A DNA stretch of 64,000 nt from Rhodobacter sp. CZR27 (GCF_002407205.1 NZ_CP023549.1:406001-470000); one strand, 5' to 3'; shown: positions 1 to 9,853, counted from the stretch's first letter. Notes: generated from the letters alone by a model not told the origin. Program-made: numbers and translations.

Positions 1-1596
1 GCCGAGGTGGCGGCCGTCGCGCCCGAGGTGATGGCCTTCGCGATCGCGGCCAGCTTCGCCACCCGCAACCCCGCGCACGAGATTGCGGCGCGCGACATCG
101 TCCGCCGGGTGGCGCGATGCCCGGTGACCTGTTCGCACGAGTTGTCCGCCCGGCTGGGCGGGCCGAAGCGCGCACTGACGGCGGTGCTCAACGCAAGGCT
201 CGTCGGGATGATCGACCGGCTGGTGGCTGCCTGCGAGCGTCACCTCGCCGCCATCCGGATAGACGCGCCGCTGATGGTGGTGCGTGGCGACGGCGCGCTG
301 ATTTCGGCGGCGGTCGCGCGCGAGCGGCCGATCGAGACCATCCTTTCCGGCCCGGCGGCCAGCATCGTGGGCGCCCGCTGGCTGACGCAGGTCCCGGACG
401 CGCTGGTCGCCGACATCGGCGGCACGACGACCGACGTCGCCGTGCTGCGCGACGGCCTGCCCGAGATCGATCCGGAAGGAGCCCGGGTCGGCGGCTACCG
501 GACCATGGTCGAGGCGGTCGCCATGCGCACGACGGGCCTTGGCGGCGACAGCGAGGTGCATTTGCCGGAAGGGCTGGAGGGCGTGCTGCGGCTGGGTCCC
601 CGCAGGCTGGTCCCCGTCGCCCTGCTCGCGGCGGAGCATCCCGCCTGCGTGCATGCCGCGCTGGATCGCAGCCTGCTTTCGGACGCTCCGGCCGAGCTTG
701 ACGGCCGCTTCGTGCTGCCGACCGGTCTTGCCCCCACCGGTCTTGCCCCGCGCGAGGCGCAGCTTCTTGACCGGATCGCGGGGCCGATGCCGCTCGCCAC
801 AGCGATCCGGACACGGCTGGACCTCGCGGCGCTGGAGCGGCTGGTGGCACGGGGGCTGGTGATGCTGTCCGGCGTGACGCCCTCGGATGCGAGCCATGTG
901 CTTGGCCGCCTCGACAGCTGGGACGGGCTGGCAGCCGGGAAGGCGCTTGCCCTGATGGCCCGGCGGCGGAACGCGCGCGGGGACCGCACCGCCTCGGACG
1001 CCCGCACCCTTGCCGAGGCGATCCTGGACCGACTGACCGATCAGACGATCGACTGCCTGCTCGAGGTTGCCCTGGCGGAGGACGGCTTCGAGGATCCGGC
1101 GGCCCTTGTCCGCCACCCGCTGCTGCGTGCGGGCCTCGCGCGGCAGCAGGGAACGCTGGCGCTGTCCTGCGGCCTCCGGTTGCCCGTGGTGGGCCTCGGC
1201 GCCTCGGCGCGCAGCTACTACCCTTCCGTCGGGACCCGGCTGGGCTGCGAGATGATCCTGCCCGACCACGCCGGAGTGGCGAACGCCATCGGGGCGGTGG
1301 TTGGGCTCGTATCGCAGCGCCTGACGGCGCAGGTCACCAGCCCGGGCGAGGGACGCTATTGCGCCCACCTGCCCGACGGCCCCCGGACCTTCCCCGACCC
1401 GGGCTCCGCCCTTGAAGCTGCCGAGAGCGTCCTGCGGGCCGAGGTCACCCGCCGCGCGGTGGAAGCGGGCGCCGACGAGCCGCGCGTGACGGTGGTGCGC
1501 GATCTGCGCGAGGTCTCGGTGGAGGGCCAGTCGATGTTTCTGGAAGGCACGGTGACAGCGACCGCCGCCGGGCGGCCGCGCATGGCCCGATCCTGA
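1..1596 (+). CDS. Hydantoinase/oxoprolinase family protein (HyuA-like), 5' end missing
   Basis: The frame is open from the left edge, so only the C-terminal ~530 residues are present. The signature is the actin-like phosphate loop DIGGTTTDVAV near visible residue 137, preceded by a typical ETILSGPAAS stretch. HyuA/OplA enzymes use ATP to open hydantoin or 5-oxoproline rings, or act as subunits of related carboxylases; which substrate applies here cannot be read. The protein is cytoplasmic. It ends in TGA at 1594-1596, about 50 bases before tRNA-Met on the same strand. Codon usage is uniformly GC-rich, as for a core chromosomal gene. Family assignment is good, substrate unknown. Confidence 0.8.
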   Translation, partial: AEVAAVAPEVMAFAIAASFATRNPAHEIAARDIVRRVARCPVTCSHELSARLGGPKRALTAVLNARLVGMIDRLVAACERHLAAIRIDAPLMVVRGDGALISAAVARERPIETILSGPAASIVGARWLTQVPDALVADIGGTTTDVAVLRDGLPEIDPEGARVGGYRTMVEAVAMRTTGLGGDSEVHLPEGLEGVLRLGPRRLVPVALLAAEHPACVHAALDRSLLSDAPAELDGRFVLPTGLAPTGLAPREAQLLDRIAGPMPLATAIRTRLDLAALERLVARGLVMLSGVTPSDASHVLGRLDSWDGLAAGKALALMARRRNARGDRTASDARTLAEAILDRLTDQTIDCLLEVALAEDGFEDPAALVRHPLLRAGLARQQGTLALSCGLRLPVVGLGASARSYYPSVGTRLGCEMILPDHAGVANAIGAVVGLVSQRLTAQVTSPGEGRYCAHLPDGPRTFPDPGSALEAAESVLRAEVTRRAVEAGADEPRVTVVRDLREVSVEGQSMFLEGTVTATAAGRPRMARS

Positions 1597-1604
1597 TTTT
1601 GCGC

Positions 1605-1632
1605 TTGACGGCCCGCGGAGCTTCCCATAGTG
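1605..1632 (+). promoter_or_regulatory. Probable promoter of tRNA-Met
   Basis: TTGACG at 1605-1610 is followed after 15-16 bases by CATAGT/ATAGTG at 626-632 of the second kilobase, about 15 bases before the tRNA. The -35 is strong; the -10 is weak and its spacing slightly short. Assigned by position and consensus only. Confidence 0.4.
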
Positions 1633-1646
1633 CAGCGCTCACCGAT

Positions 1647-1723
1647 GGCGAGGTAGCTCAGCTGGTTAGAGCACACGACTCATAATCGTGGGGTCGGGGG
1701 TTCAAGTCCCCCCCTCGCCACCA
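1647..1723 (+). tRNA. tRNA-Met (CAT), elongator type
   Basis: A 77-base cloverleaf with encoded CCA. The acceptor stem GGCGAGG (1647-1653) pairs with CCTCGCC (1713-1719), the discriminator is A1720 and CCA is 1721-1723. The anticodon stem CACGA/TCGTG closes the loop CTCATAA with anticodon CAT at 1681-1683. The first acceptor pair is a normal G-C, unlike the initiator tRNA at the far end of the window. An integrase remnant begins directly downstream, so the 3' end of this tRNA was probably once an attachment site. Confidence 0.95.
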
Positions 1724-1738
1724 TCGGAATTCAAGCAC

Positions 1739-2545
1739 TTAGCCAGCATCACCGGCTTCGACCGCAGGCCGTTTTACACGGCGTTTTACAGCCGGCGTTC
1801 CCAGTCCGTGCTTTTCCAGCTTCGCCACGGCCGATTCCCCGAGCCGCCGATCGCGGCCGAGGTAGTGCTTCGACAGGATCGCCTCCGCGTCCTTCAGGCT
1901 GTGGCCGGTCAAGGCTGCGATCTCCGGCACGCTGCATCCGGCTAGCGCAAGGAAGGTGACGGCCGTGCCGCGCAGATCGTGGAACGTCACGCCTCAATGC
2001 CCGCGGCCGCCTGCGCCTTGCCGAAGCTCGTCTTGAAGCCGTCGCTGGTCCAAGGCTGGCCGCGTGAGGTCTCACATATCGTCAGCGTCTTCCGCCGCCC
2101 CTTCGCCGCCTCCAGCGCCTCGCGCAGCTGACGCGCCACCGGGATCACCATGTGCCGCCCGGTCTTCGACTGCTTCAGCCGGATCACCTGCCCGCATAGG
2201 CGCTCTAGGTCAGCTTCAGGATGTCGGCCTGGCGCTGCCCGGTCCAGATCGCCAGCAGGAACGGCAGGCGAGATCGCCAGCAGGAACGGCAGGCGGACCG
2301 GCTTCGGCGCCTTCTTCATGAAGGTGTCGATCTGCGCCTCGGTCCAGATGTCGTCGGCGCGCGACCCAGCGTAGAGGCGGCCGGGCTTCTCGCAAGGGTT
2401 CGACGGGATCTTCCAGCGGTCGTAGGCCCAGGCGAGGATCAGCGCGAGGACCGAGAAGGCATAGTCGGCGCTGCGCTTGCTCTTCAGCCCGAGCCGATCG
2501 CGCCAGTCGAGGAACTCGCCGCGCACCCGCGGGTCCGCAAGTGCC
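1739..2545 (-). pseudogene. Tyrosine recombinase/integrase, C-terminal part, frameshifted
   Basis: The last segment (1990-1739) carries the integrase box: TFHDLRGTAVTFLA holds the H-x-x-R pair, and GHSLKDAEAIL..HY holds the downstream His and the probable nucleophile Tyr. It is out of frame with the upstream part, which breaks off near 1987. A second lesion is a tandem duplication of about 24 bases at 2250-2295 (gatcgccagcaggaacggca twice), which scrambles the frame where the family has its first catalytic Arg region. Upstream of about 2545 the protein turns into an unrelated sequence. Its position beside tRNA-Met, pointing toward it, is typical of an island integrase. It is very unlikely to be active. 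Confidence 0.75.
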
Positions 2546-3225
2546 TTGATCGGCATCTGCGGGTTCAGCAGCCGGGGAAGGCGGGTGAAGAACCAGGCGC
2601 CGCCGAAGATCGGCGCGCAGTGACGAAGCTGGTCCATGGTCAGCCGTGGCTCTGCCGTCTTGCGCAGCCGGAGCGCGCCGCGCAGCCCGTCGAACAGCAT
2701 CTCCACGGCCTCCTTAGAGAACGGCAGCACGCCGCCAGAGATGAGGTGGTGATCGCGGACGGGCACCACCCGGGCCACGATCCGGTCCCATTGCTTGAGC
2801 GACCGCGTCGCGCTCTTCTCGCGCACCGTCACCGGGTCGCCGCCGGTCAGCAGGTCGCGCAGCGCCATGCTCGGGCCGGGGACCACGTCGCTGACCTCGT
2901 GCAGGCTGACGTGGGCGTCGCGGAGGCCCTCGATATAGGCGCGGTTCAGAACCTTCTCCGACCAGCCGCGGCGTTTGAGGTAGACGTCGACGATGGTCCC
3001 GCCGTCCGGCTCCCAGCGGCGGGCGAGGAAATCCTCGAAGGCGCAGCCCCAGAGCGTCCAGGGCAGCTGTTCGCCGAGGATGTCGGTGAGGTCGTCGAAG
3101 TCGAGGTCGAACTCCTCGAGCGTGGGCAGGAAGTGCTCGTCGACCACCGCGGCCAGCCGCGCGGCCCACTCCTCCTCGCGGTGAGAGAAGGCGATGATGC
3201 CGCCGAGATCATGCCCGTGTTTCGC
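2546..3225 (-). pseudogene. 5' fragment of an unrelated hypothetical gene fused to the integrase remnant
   Basis: This ~225-residue stretch (beginning near HREEEWAARLAAVV, ending near LPRLLNPQMP) is an acidic, helical protein with no integrase motif. It is in frame with the integrase remnant below, which gives one long open frame from 3411 to 1987. I do not recognise the family. No convincing start codon with a ribosome site is visible; the reading upstream of about 3225 looks like random GC-rich sequence. The simplest explanation is a deletion that joined the front of one gene to the middle of the integrase. Whether anything is expressed is unknown. Confidence 0.45.
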
Positions 3226-3693
3226 CGTCGCCTGCCTCCTCACGTCCCGAGCCTCGGCATCCTGCGTAGGACCGTCGCACGCGGCAGGCAAGCCCGGCCG
3301 CGCCGGCTGGAGCCGTGAACAAGAGGCCCGCGCGCGGCCCTGCAACTGCCCTTGGAGCCAAAATGGCGGCCGTCTACTCGCTGCAGAGGGAGGCGCCATA
3401 GCGGCCGGCACGCACCGGGGATGCCGCGCAGGCCAGACACCCCGGCGCGGCCTTCAGCCGCCCTTCAGACTCGCCGGTGTGCTGCGGCTGAGCTTCCCCT
3501 GAGCTGCCGGACGTGCTCTGCGCAGCATGATCGCATGCCCGATCAGGAAGGGCGGGGAGCCGACTTTTGTAGGCGCGGCGGCGCGTTCGCAGCATACGTT
3601 CGAAGCGGCCGTTCATCGCAACGCCCGCGGTGGCGAGTATGCTTCTAGCCGGCGTGTGCAATGAGCCCAGAGCGGACCTCGCTCCACTGGCCG

Positions 3694-4782
3694 TCAGGCT
3701 CCGTGCGGCCGGGGCGTTGCCTCACAAGGCAGGAGCCGCCGCGTCGTGCGCTTCTGCCATTGCGCGGGCGGAACTCCGGTGACCTTCTTGAATGCCCGAC
3801 AGAATGCTGCCTCCGACTCGTAGCCGACCTCATGCGCGATGGAGGCGACGCGCGCTCCCGGGGCGGCCAGCTTTTGCACGGCACATTGCATGCGCCAGTT
3901 GGCGAGATACTGGATGGGCGGCATTCCCACGCGCTCGGCAAAGCGGGCTGCCAGCACCGCACGAGAGGTTCCGGCTGCCCGGGCGAGGTCCGCCACCGTC
4001 CAAGGTTGCGCCGGCTCCGCGTGCAACAGCGCCAGCGCTCGGCCGACCAGGGGATCGCGCAGTCCGGCGAGCCAGCCGCTGGATGAGGCGGGTAGTGAGC
4101 TCAGATGGCGGCGCAGCGCCTCGATGAACACGAGTTCGCAGAGACGCAAGCGCACGATCGCACTTCCGGGACCACCGCGATCAGGCGCGAGGGCGAAGTC
4201 GAGCAGATGATCGAGCAGGTCGGGCCCGGCGGTGCTGCGCTTCACACGCAGGAAGGCCGGGAGGGCGTCCAGCACCGGGTTGAACGGACCAGCGTCGCAG
4301 CCGAGATAGCCGCAGACGTAGCGGGCTCGGGGCGGCGCGCCGCCCCCTTCCATGACGTCGAACGGCAGCCGTCCGGCCGCCATCTCCCCGAGGAAGGCGA
4401 CCGTGGCGTCCGCCGGGTACTCGGGTGGAGCCTCGGGGTCGCTCTTGAGGCTGTAGGCGTCCCCGTGCGCGAAGATGAGCACGTCCCCGGCCTCGAAGCG
4501 GACAGGCTTCTCCCCCGCCATCATCACCCAACCGATGCCGGCGGTTACCACATGGTAGGAGACGACGGCCGTCGAACCCGGCAGGACGAGTTCCTGGAAT
4601 GCGCCGGCTTCGGGAACGTCGACGCACCAAGGGCAGGAGGCCTCGACCCGAAAGAACAGCGCTCCATTCAGCCGAACCGTCTGGAGGACGTCCGAAAGGG
4701 GGTCCGCCGCGGTGCCACCGGACGCGGGAGCAAATGATCGAGACGCCAGGTCATGGGTCTGAGCCATAGCCGAGCGTAACAT
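3694..4782 (-). CDS. AraC-family transcriptional regulator with cupin-type sensor domain
   Basis: About 360 residues. The N-terminal half is a cupin-like ligand pocket (AraC-binding/cupin_6 type, including the segment FEAGDVLIFAHGDAYSL). The C-terminal ~100 residues are the double helix-turn-helix: WTVADLARAAGTSRAVLAARF then VASIAHEVGYESEAAFCRAFKK, followed by GVPPAQW. The start may be 4782 or the second ATG at 4767; neither has a clear Shine-Dalgarno. It is divergent from the methyltransferase gene at 4814 with about 30 bases between starts, so the two probably share a promoter region and the regulator likely controls its neighbour. The effector is unknown. Confidence 0.85.
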   Translation of the reverse strand: MLRSAMAQTHDLASRSFAPASGGTAADPLSDVLQTVRLNGALFFRVEASCPWCVDVPEAGAFQELVLPGSTAVVSYHVVTAGIGWVMMAGEKPVRFEAGDVLIFAHGDAYSLKSDPEAPPEYPADATVAFLGEMAAGRLPFDVMEGGGAPPRARYVCGYLGCDAGPFNPVLDALPAFLRVKRSTAGPDLLDHLLDFALAPDRGGPGSAIVRLRLCELVFIEALRRHLSSLPASSSGWLAGLRDPLVGRALALLHAEPAQPWTVADLARAAGTSRAVLAARFAERVGMPPIQYLANWRMQCAVQKLAAPGARVASIAHEVGYESEAAFCRAFKKVTGVPPAQWQKRTTRRLLPCEATPRPHGA

Positions 4783-4813
4783 TTCAGATGGAACTCATCC
4801 AAGGAGATCAGAA

Positions 4814-5596
4814 ATGGACACCGTTACGAAAGCCGGACCTGCCGAGGTCTACGAGCGCGCATTCGTGCCGGCCCTTTTTGCGCAGTGGGGTCCGGTTCTG
4901 GCGGAGCTTGCGGCGGTCGCGCCAGGGAAGCGCGTTCTGGATGTCGGCTGCGGCACCGGCGCTGCAACCATCGCGGCAGCGAGCAGGGCGGCGCCGGATG
5001 GCCGGGTCATCGGACTCGATCCCAACCCGGAGATGCTCGCCGTCGCCCGGCGCAAGCCCGGCATCGAGTGGGTGGAAGGGCGGGCGGAGGCGCTCCCGTT
5101 CCCGGACGCGACCCAGGACGCGGTGATCAGCCAATTCGCCATGATGTTCTTCGAAAACCGTGTCGCGGCGCTGAAGGAAATGGCGCGGGTGCTCTCTCCA
5201 GGTGGCCGCATGGCTGTCGCGGTCTGTGGCGCGCTGACGGCCTCACCAGGCTACCATGCGCTCGTCGGGCTGCTCGACCGCCTCTTCGGGCGCGACATCG
5301 GCGATGCCTTCCGATCTCCCTTCGTGCTCGGCAATGCGGCGGCGCTGGAGGCGCTCGCCGACGAAGCGGAGCTCAAGGCCGCTTCCGTGGCGGAGAGGGT
5401 CGGCACAGTGCGCTTCGGCTCGATCGCCGATCTCGTGGCAACGGAACGCGCCTGTGTCTGGACGCTTGGCGGTCTGCTCGACGACGATCAATTCGCCTGC
5501 TTGCGGGATGCCGCAGAGCGCGAACTGGCGCCGTTCAAGACGGAGAACGGCATTGCGTTCGACATGCCCGCGCTGATCCTCACCGCGCGCGTGTAA
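4814..5596 (+). CDS. Class I SAM-dependent methyltransferase
   Basis: 260 residues with the classic Rossmann motif I VLDVGCGTGAATIA (about residues 41-54), acidic GLDPNPEMLAVAR, and a motif IV/V region ending in RVLSPGGRMAVAV, as in UbiE/Methyltransf_11 proteins. It would move a methyl group from SAM to a small molecule; the substrate cannot be told. The start ATG has a good ribosome site (aaggaga at 4800-4806). It is divergent from the AraC regulator, which suggests an inducible response or detoxification pair. It looks intact. Confidence 0.85.
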   Translation: MDTVTKAGPAEVYERAFVPALFAQWGPVLAELAAVAPGKRVLDVGCGTGAATIAAASRAAPDGRVIGLDPNPEMLAVARRKPGIEWVEGRAEALPFPDATQDAVISQFAMMFFENRVAALKEMARVLSPGGRMAVAVCGALTASPGYHALVGLLDRLFGRDIGDAFRSPFVLGNAAALEALADEAELKAASVAERVGTVRFGSIADLVATERACVWTLGGLLDDDQFACLRDAAERELAPFKTENGIAFDMPALILTARV

Positions 5597-5724
5597 CCGA
5601 TCTCGGTACGGCCGTCGCCCATCCCTGACAACCGATCTTTGCCGGCGTAGACTGTCCCATCGTGGAGTAACTGGCCCCCACGCGCGATGTCCGCTTCGTC
5701 CCGGGTTATCGACATTCGCCCCCG

Positions 5725-5910
5725 GAATTCCATGCCTTCGATGCCGAAGGACTCTGCGCTGCCCAGTGCAGCGGCCCAAGCCTAGAGGCCACGATACGCG
5801 TCGCGTGTAGCCGGAACCGCCGTACGGGCCACCCGGGCGCCTTGGATGGTGATCGCGACAGCAACGTGCTCGGACTCGTGCGTGTCCACGCCGATGATGA
5901 TCCGCTCCAT
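5725..5910 (-). pseudogene. IS110-family transposase, N-terminal scrap
   Basis: Starting at ATG 5910 the minus strand reads MERIIIGVDTHESEHVAVAI, the start of IS110-type DEDD transposases with the first catalytic Asp in GVDTHE. An in-frame TAG interrupts the frame about 43 codons in, and the match fades after GIEGMEFRG near 5725. Only the first sixth of the usual ~340-400 residues is present. Non-functional. Confidence 0.7.
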
Positions 5911-6349
5911 AGGATCCTCCTATCAGGAATGAAGCCCGGACACCGAACGAGGAGGACAGGCCTGTGAAGGTACGCAACCGTCAGGCTCCTATGAGGTCAC
6001 AACTCGCCGCCGCCGGGGCAACCCGATGGCGACAGATCAAACAACGGACACGTGGTCACTCAAAGGAAGAGTCAGGCCATCGGCCTGCGAGTCAAAGGAA
6101 TCCGCCTGCCGTTGTTTTCAGGCTGCAGGTTCTGCGGGCTCGGCCGCGGCTCCGCCGCCGCCAGCTTCATGGCGGAGCGCGTCGGCGGCCCCATGACCTC
6201 CATGCCCTGCATCTCGTCGCTCGGGGTTCGGACAGACGGAGCCGATCGGCTGCCGGTCGCGCGGCTTTCCTGACCAGCGTTCGGGATGAGCTCTGCGGGC
6301 GCGTTGGGAGACGCGATGGCGCTCGACGAGCAGTATCTGGTCCGCGCCG

Positions 6350-6640
6350 CGGTGGCGCTGGTCGGTGTCACGAGGCCGATCGCGCTATGGCGGTGCTCGG
6401 TGTTGTACCGGCGCACGAAGTTCTGCACCCCGCGCGTGCCTCGTTGATCGTCGCGTGGCCGCGACGAGGCCAGCGGGACCGGGTACTTGCAGGTGCGAAC
6501 AGCGCCTCGGAGAAGGCATTGTCGTTGCTGACGCGGGGTCGGCTGAAGGACGCAATGACGCCGAGCCGCTCCATCGTCACCTTCATGGTGACGCCCTTCA
6601 TCGGGCTGCCGTTGTCGGCCTGCAGGGACCAGCGGGCTGG
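6350..6640 (-). pseudogene. IS3-family transposase (integrase core), degraded
   Basis: Reading from about 6625 down, one frame gives DNGSPMKGVTMKVTMERLGV followed by SRPRVSNDNAFSEALF, the second Asp and the Glu region of an IS3 OrfB DDE core. After a frameshift near 6490 the next frame gives VRRYNTEHRHSAIGLVTP, the C-terminal motif of the same family. The N-terminal half is absent. Inactive relic. Confidence 0.7.
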
Positions 6641-6954
6641 TCAGGCACTTCTCAGACCAGAACGCGCCGCGCCAGAAGGGTTGCGCATCGTGGGGGGTGT
6701 CCAAACATGAGGCTCGGCGCCGGCCCGCCTGGCGCATCCCTCGAAGGAGAGCGCCGCGGAATAGACCACCGATCCAATCAGATCGCACCGCGATCGTGGG
6801 TCTAAGGTCCACATAGCTGAAGAGCGACCCGCTCGTCTCGTCTCTTCTACGCATCCAGCAATTCGCTCGTCCTACCCCAAAAGCGTGACTCACGTCCTGA
6901 ATCTGGCGTCGAGGCTGGCGTTCTTCAGCGAACTCTTAAAGAGGTTGGTAGGTC

Positions 6955-8439
6955 GTCCGGCCTGAACAACACGGAAGTGGTTGATACAGCGCGTGAAAGC
7001 CGAGGTTTCAGTCGCCATGGCCTGCATGATTTCATAGGATTCCGCCCGTAACCCTGCAATTTTGGCCCGCCGCATGAAGCACCGTCCCCGTCCGCCCGAG
7101 CGGAATGACCTCTTCCGGCCGCGCCTCGTCGACATGATCGACCTGCGCCACGAGCTGGTCACGCTGGCGGGGCTGATCGACTGGGAGTTCTTCGAGCGCG
7201 AATGGGCGGGCTTCTTCCCGTCCAGCACCGGACGGCCGGCGACCTCGCCGCGGCTGGTCGCGGGGCTGCTCTACCTGCAGCACGCGTTCCGGCTGTCGGA
7301 CGAGGCTGTGGTCGCGCGCTGGGTCGAGAACCCCTACTTTCAGCATTTCACCGGGGAGACCTTCTTTCAGCACCGCCCGCCGATCGATCCCACCTCGCTC
7401 ATCCGCTGGCGGAAGCGGATCGGGGAAGAGGGAGTCGAATGGCTGCTGACGAAGACCATCGAGGCCGGGCGGAAATCGGGTGCCGTCGACGATGCCTGCC
7501 TCGACGAGGTGGCGGTCGACACGACCGTCATGGAAAAGAACATCGCGCACCCGACGGACTCCCGCCTCTACGAACGCGCGCGGGCGCAGCTGGTGGGTCT
7601 GGCCCGGGACGCCGGGATCGAGCTGCGCCAAAGCTACGCCCCCTGGCACCGCGGCTGGCGGCGCAGGTGGGGCGCTACGCCCACGCGAAGCAGTTCCGGC
7701 GCATGCGCAAGGCCTTGAGAACGCAGAAAGGCTACACCGGCCGCGTGATGCGGGACATCCGGCGGCAGCTCGACGAGATCCCCGCGGGGCCGCTGCGCGA
7801 GCGGATGCTCGACAAGCTCGTGCTGGTCTCGCGGCTGCTCCACCAGAAGCCGAAGGATCCCGGCAAGATCTATTCACTGCATGAGCCGGAGGTCGACTGC
7901 ATCTCCAAGGGCAAGGCTCGGGTGCGCTACGAGTTCGGCACCAAGGTCAGCATCGCCACCACGCTGACGGGCAGCTTCGTGGTGGGCACGCGCTCGCTGC
8001 CGGGGAACCCTTGCGACGGCCACACCCTCGGCGAGGCGCTGGAGCAGGTGGCGATCCTCACCGGCCACCCGCCGAAGCGGGCTGTCGTCGATCGCGGCTA
8101 CAAGGGCCACGGCGTCGAACATACCCAGGTGCTGATCAGCGGCACCCGCCGCGGCCTGACGCCCTCGCTGGCGAAGGCGCTCCGACGGCGCAGCAGCATC
8201 GAGCCCGCGATCGGCCACATGAAGACCGATGGCCGCCTCGCCCGCTGCTACCTGAAAGGCACCCTCGGAGACGCCCTCTTCGCCGTCCTCTGCGGCTGCG
8301 GCCACAACATCCGCAAGATCCTCGCCCACCTGAGGAAGCTTCTTGCCGCCATCATCACCCTCGTCCTGACGGCGATCCGGCACGACAGATTTCAGCACCA
8401 CAGCATCGCGGCCGCCTGACCGCGTTGTTCAGGCTGAAC
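6955..8439 (+). mobile_element. IS5-type insertion sequence, copy 1 (complete ends)
   Basis: 1,485 bases bounded by imperfect 20-base terminal inverted repeats: 6955-6974 (gtccggcctgaacaacacgg) and 8420-8439 (ccgcgttgttcaggctgaac), 17 of 20 positions matching. It contains the transposase reading frame 7062-8419. Its right end abuts the truncated second copy directly, so no target duplication can be read on that side. Confidence 0.8.
7062..8419 (+). pseudogene. IS5-type DDE transposase, one frameshift (copy 1)
   Basis: The first frame (7062 or ATG 7074 to about 7650) gives the N-terminal domain and the first catalytic Asp in EVAVDTTVMEKNI. The second frame (about 7650-8419) gives the second Asp in KRAVVDRGYKGHG, the Glu region SSIEPAIGHMKTDGR, and the basic tail. 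The frames join at a run of five C (tacgccccctggc, 7636-7648); one more C would restore QSYAPLAPRLAAQVG. The inverted copy 2 has exactly the same five-C run. So either both descend from one mutated copy, or the site is used for ribosomal slippage. Combined length ~450 residues is normal for the family. Confidence 0.75.
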
Positions 8440-9589
8440 CTTGTAGCCGCGATCGACGACAGCCCGCTTCGGCGGGTGGCCGGTGAGGATCGCCACCTGC
8501 TCCAGCGCCTCGCCGAGGGTGTGGCCGTCGCAAGGGTTCCCCGGCAGCGAGCGCGTGCCCACCACGAAGCTGCCCGTCAGCGTGGTGGCGATGCTGACCT
8601 TGGTGCCGAACTCGTAGCGCACCCGAGCCTTGCCCTTGGAGATGCAGTCGACCTCCGGCTCATGCAGTGAATAGATCTTGCCGGGATCCTTCGGCTTCTG
8701 GTGGAGCAGCCGCGAGACCAGCACGAGCTTGTCGAGCATCCGCTCGCGCAGCGGCCCCGCGGGGATCTCGTCGAGCTGCCGCCGGATGTCCCGCATCACG
8801 CGGCCGGTGTAGCCTTTCTGCGTTCTCAAGGCCTTGCGCATGCGCCGGAACTGCTTCGCGTGGGCGTAGCGCCCCACCTGCGCCGCCAGCCGCGGTGCCA
8901 GGGGGCGTAGCTTTGGCGCAGCTCGATCCCGGCGTCCCGGGCCAGACCCACCAGCTGCGCCCGCGCGCGTTCGTAGAGGCGGGAGTCCGTCGGGTGCGCG
9001 ATGTTCTTTTCCATGACGGTCGTGTCGACCGCCACCTCGTCGAGGCAGGCATCGTCGACGGCACCCGATTTCCGCCCGGCCTCGATGGTCTTCGTCAGCA
9101 GCCATTCGACTCCCTCTTCCCCGATCCGCTTCCGCCAGCGGATGAGCGAGGTGGGATCGATCGGCGGGCGGTGCTGAAAGAAGGTCTCCCCGGTGAAATG
9201 CTGAAAGTAGGGGTTCTCGACCCAGCGCGCGACCACAGCCTCGTCCGACAGCCGGAACGCGTGCTGCAGGTAGAGCAGCCCCGCGACCAGCCGCGGCGAG
9301 GTCGCCGGCCGTCCGGTGCTGGACGGGAAGAAGCCCGCCCATTCGCGCTCGAAGAACTCCCAGTCGATCAGCCCCGCCAGCGTGACCAGCTCGTGGCGCA
9401 GGTCGATCATGTCGACGAGGCGCGGCCGGAAGAGGTCATTCCGCTCGGGCGGACGGGGACGGTGCTTCATGCGGCGGGCCAAAATTGCAGGGTTACGGGC
9501 GGAATCCTATGAAATCATGCAGGCCATGGCGACTGAAACCTCGGCTTTCACGCGCTGTATCAACCACTTCCGTGTTGTTCAGGCCGGAC
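8439..9589 (-). mobile_element. IS5-type insertion sequence, copy 2 (inverted, 3' third missing)
   Basis: Reverse complement of 6955-8105 of copy 1, 1,151 bases in each arm. It contains the start of the transposase gene (ATG 9470 region) and its left terminal repeat (9570-9589). It stops abruptly at 8439 after the DRGYK codons, where copy 1's right end begins. The pair forms a large inverted repeat with a 333-base spacer (8106-8438). Confidence 0.85.
8440..9482 (-). pseudogene. Truncated, frameshifted IS5-type transposase (copy 2)
   Basis: Same reading as copy 1 through the first Asp (EVAVDTTVM) and the same frameshift at the five-base run near 8906. It ends after the second Asp motif, losing the catalytic Glu and the C-terminus. 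It cannot make an active enzyme by itself. Confidence 0.8.
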
Positions 9590-9802
9590 TACGTGAAGCC
9601 CCAGCAATCAAGAGACTTGAGATCGGCTACGTTGGTAAGCATCTGCGGATCGTCTCGCAGAACTAATGCAACCTCTATCCGGTTGGCCTCGGTCCACTGC
9701 GGTTTTCGCGCGCTCCGCGTCCTGCGCGGCTACTATCCCACTGGAGTCGCACGCGGAATTTGTCCGTTTGTTGACCTATTGTTGACCCGCGCGTTAGAAC
9801 GC
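9590..9802. other. Spacer between IS remnants and the rRNA operon terminator
   Basis: About 210 bases with no convincing gene. Two TTGACC hexamers (9772-9790 region) look like -35 boxes, but I see no matching -10 and no gene behind them. Probably native sequence downstream of the old rRNA operon end. Confidence 0.4.
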
Positions 9803-9824
9803 AAAAAACCGCCCCAATGGGCGG
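9803..9824 (-). terminator. Displaced rRNA operon terminator
   Basis: Read on the minus strand: CCGCCC (9824-9819), loop ATTG, GGGCGG (9814-9809), then six T (9808-9803). This is a strong intrinsic terminator for transcription leaving tRNA-fMet. In the uninterrupted chromosome it would lie about 30 bases past the tRNA CCA; the island now separates the two. Confidence 0.75.
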
Positions 9825-9853
9825 CCGGTAACGTCTTGATCTTACGTTGTTTT

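Noticed and set aside
1697..1723. A second copy of the tRNA-Met 3' end marking the other side of the old island
   Set aside because: I searched the left 9.8 kb by eye for the acceptor/T-arm sequence and found no repeat; the other end has been lost or lies elsewhere.
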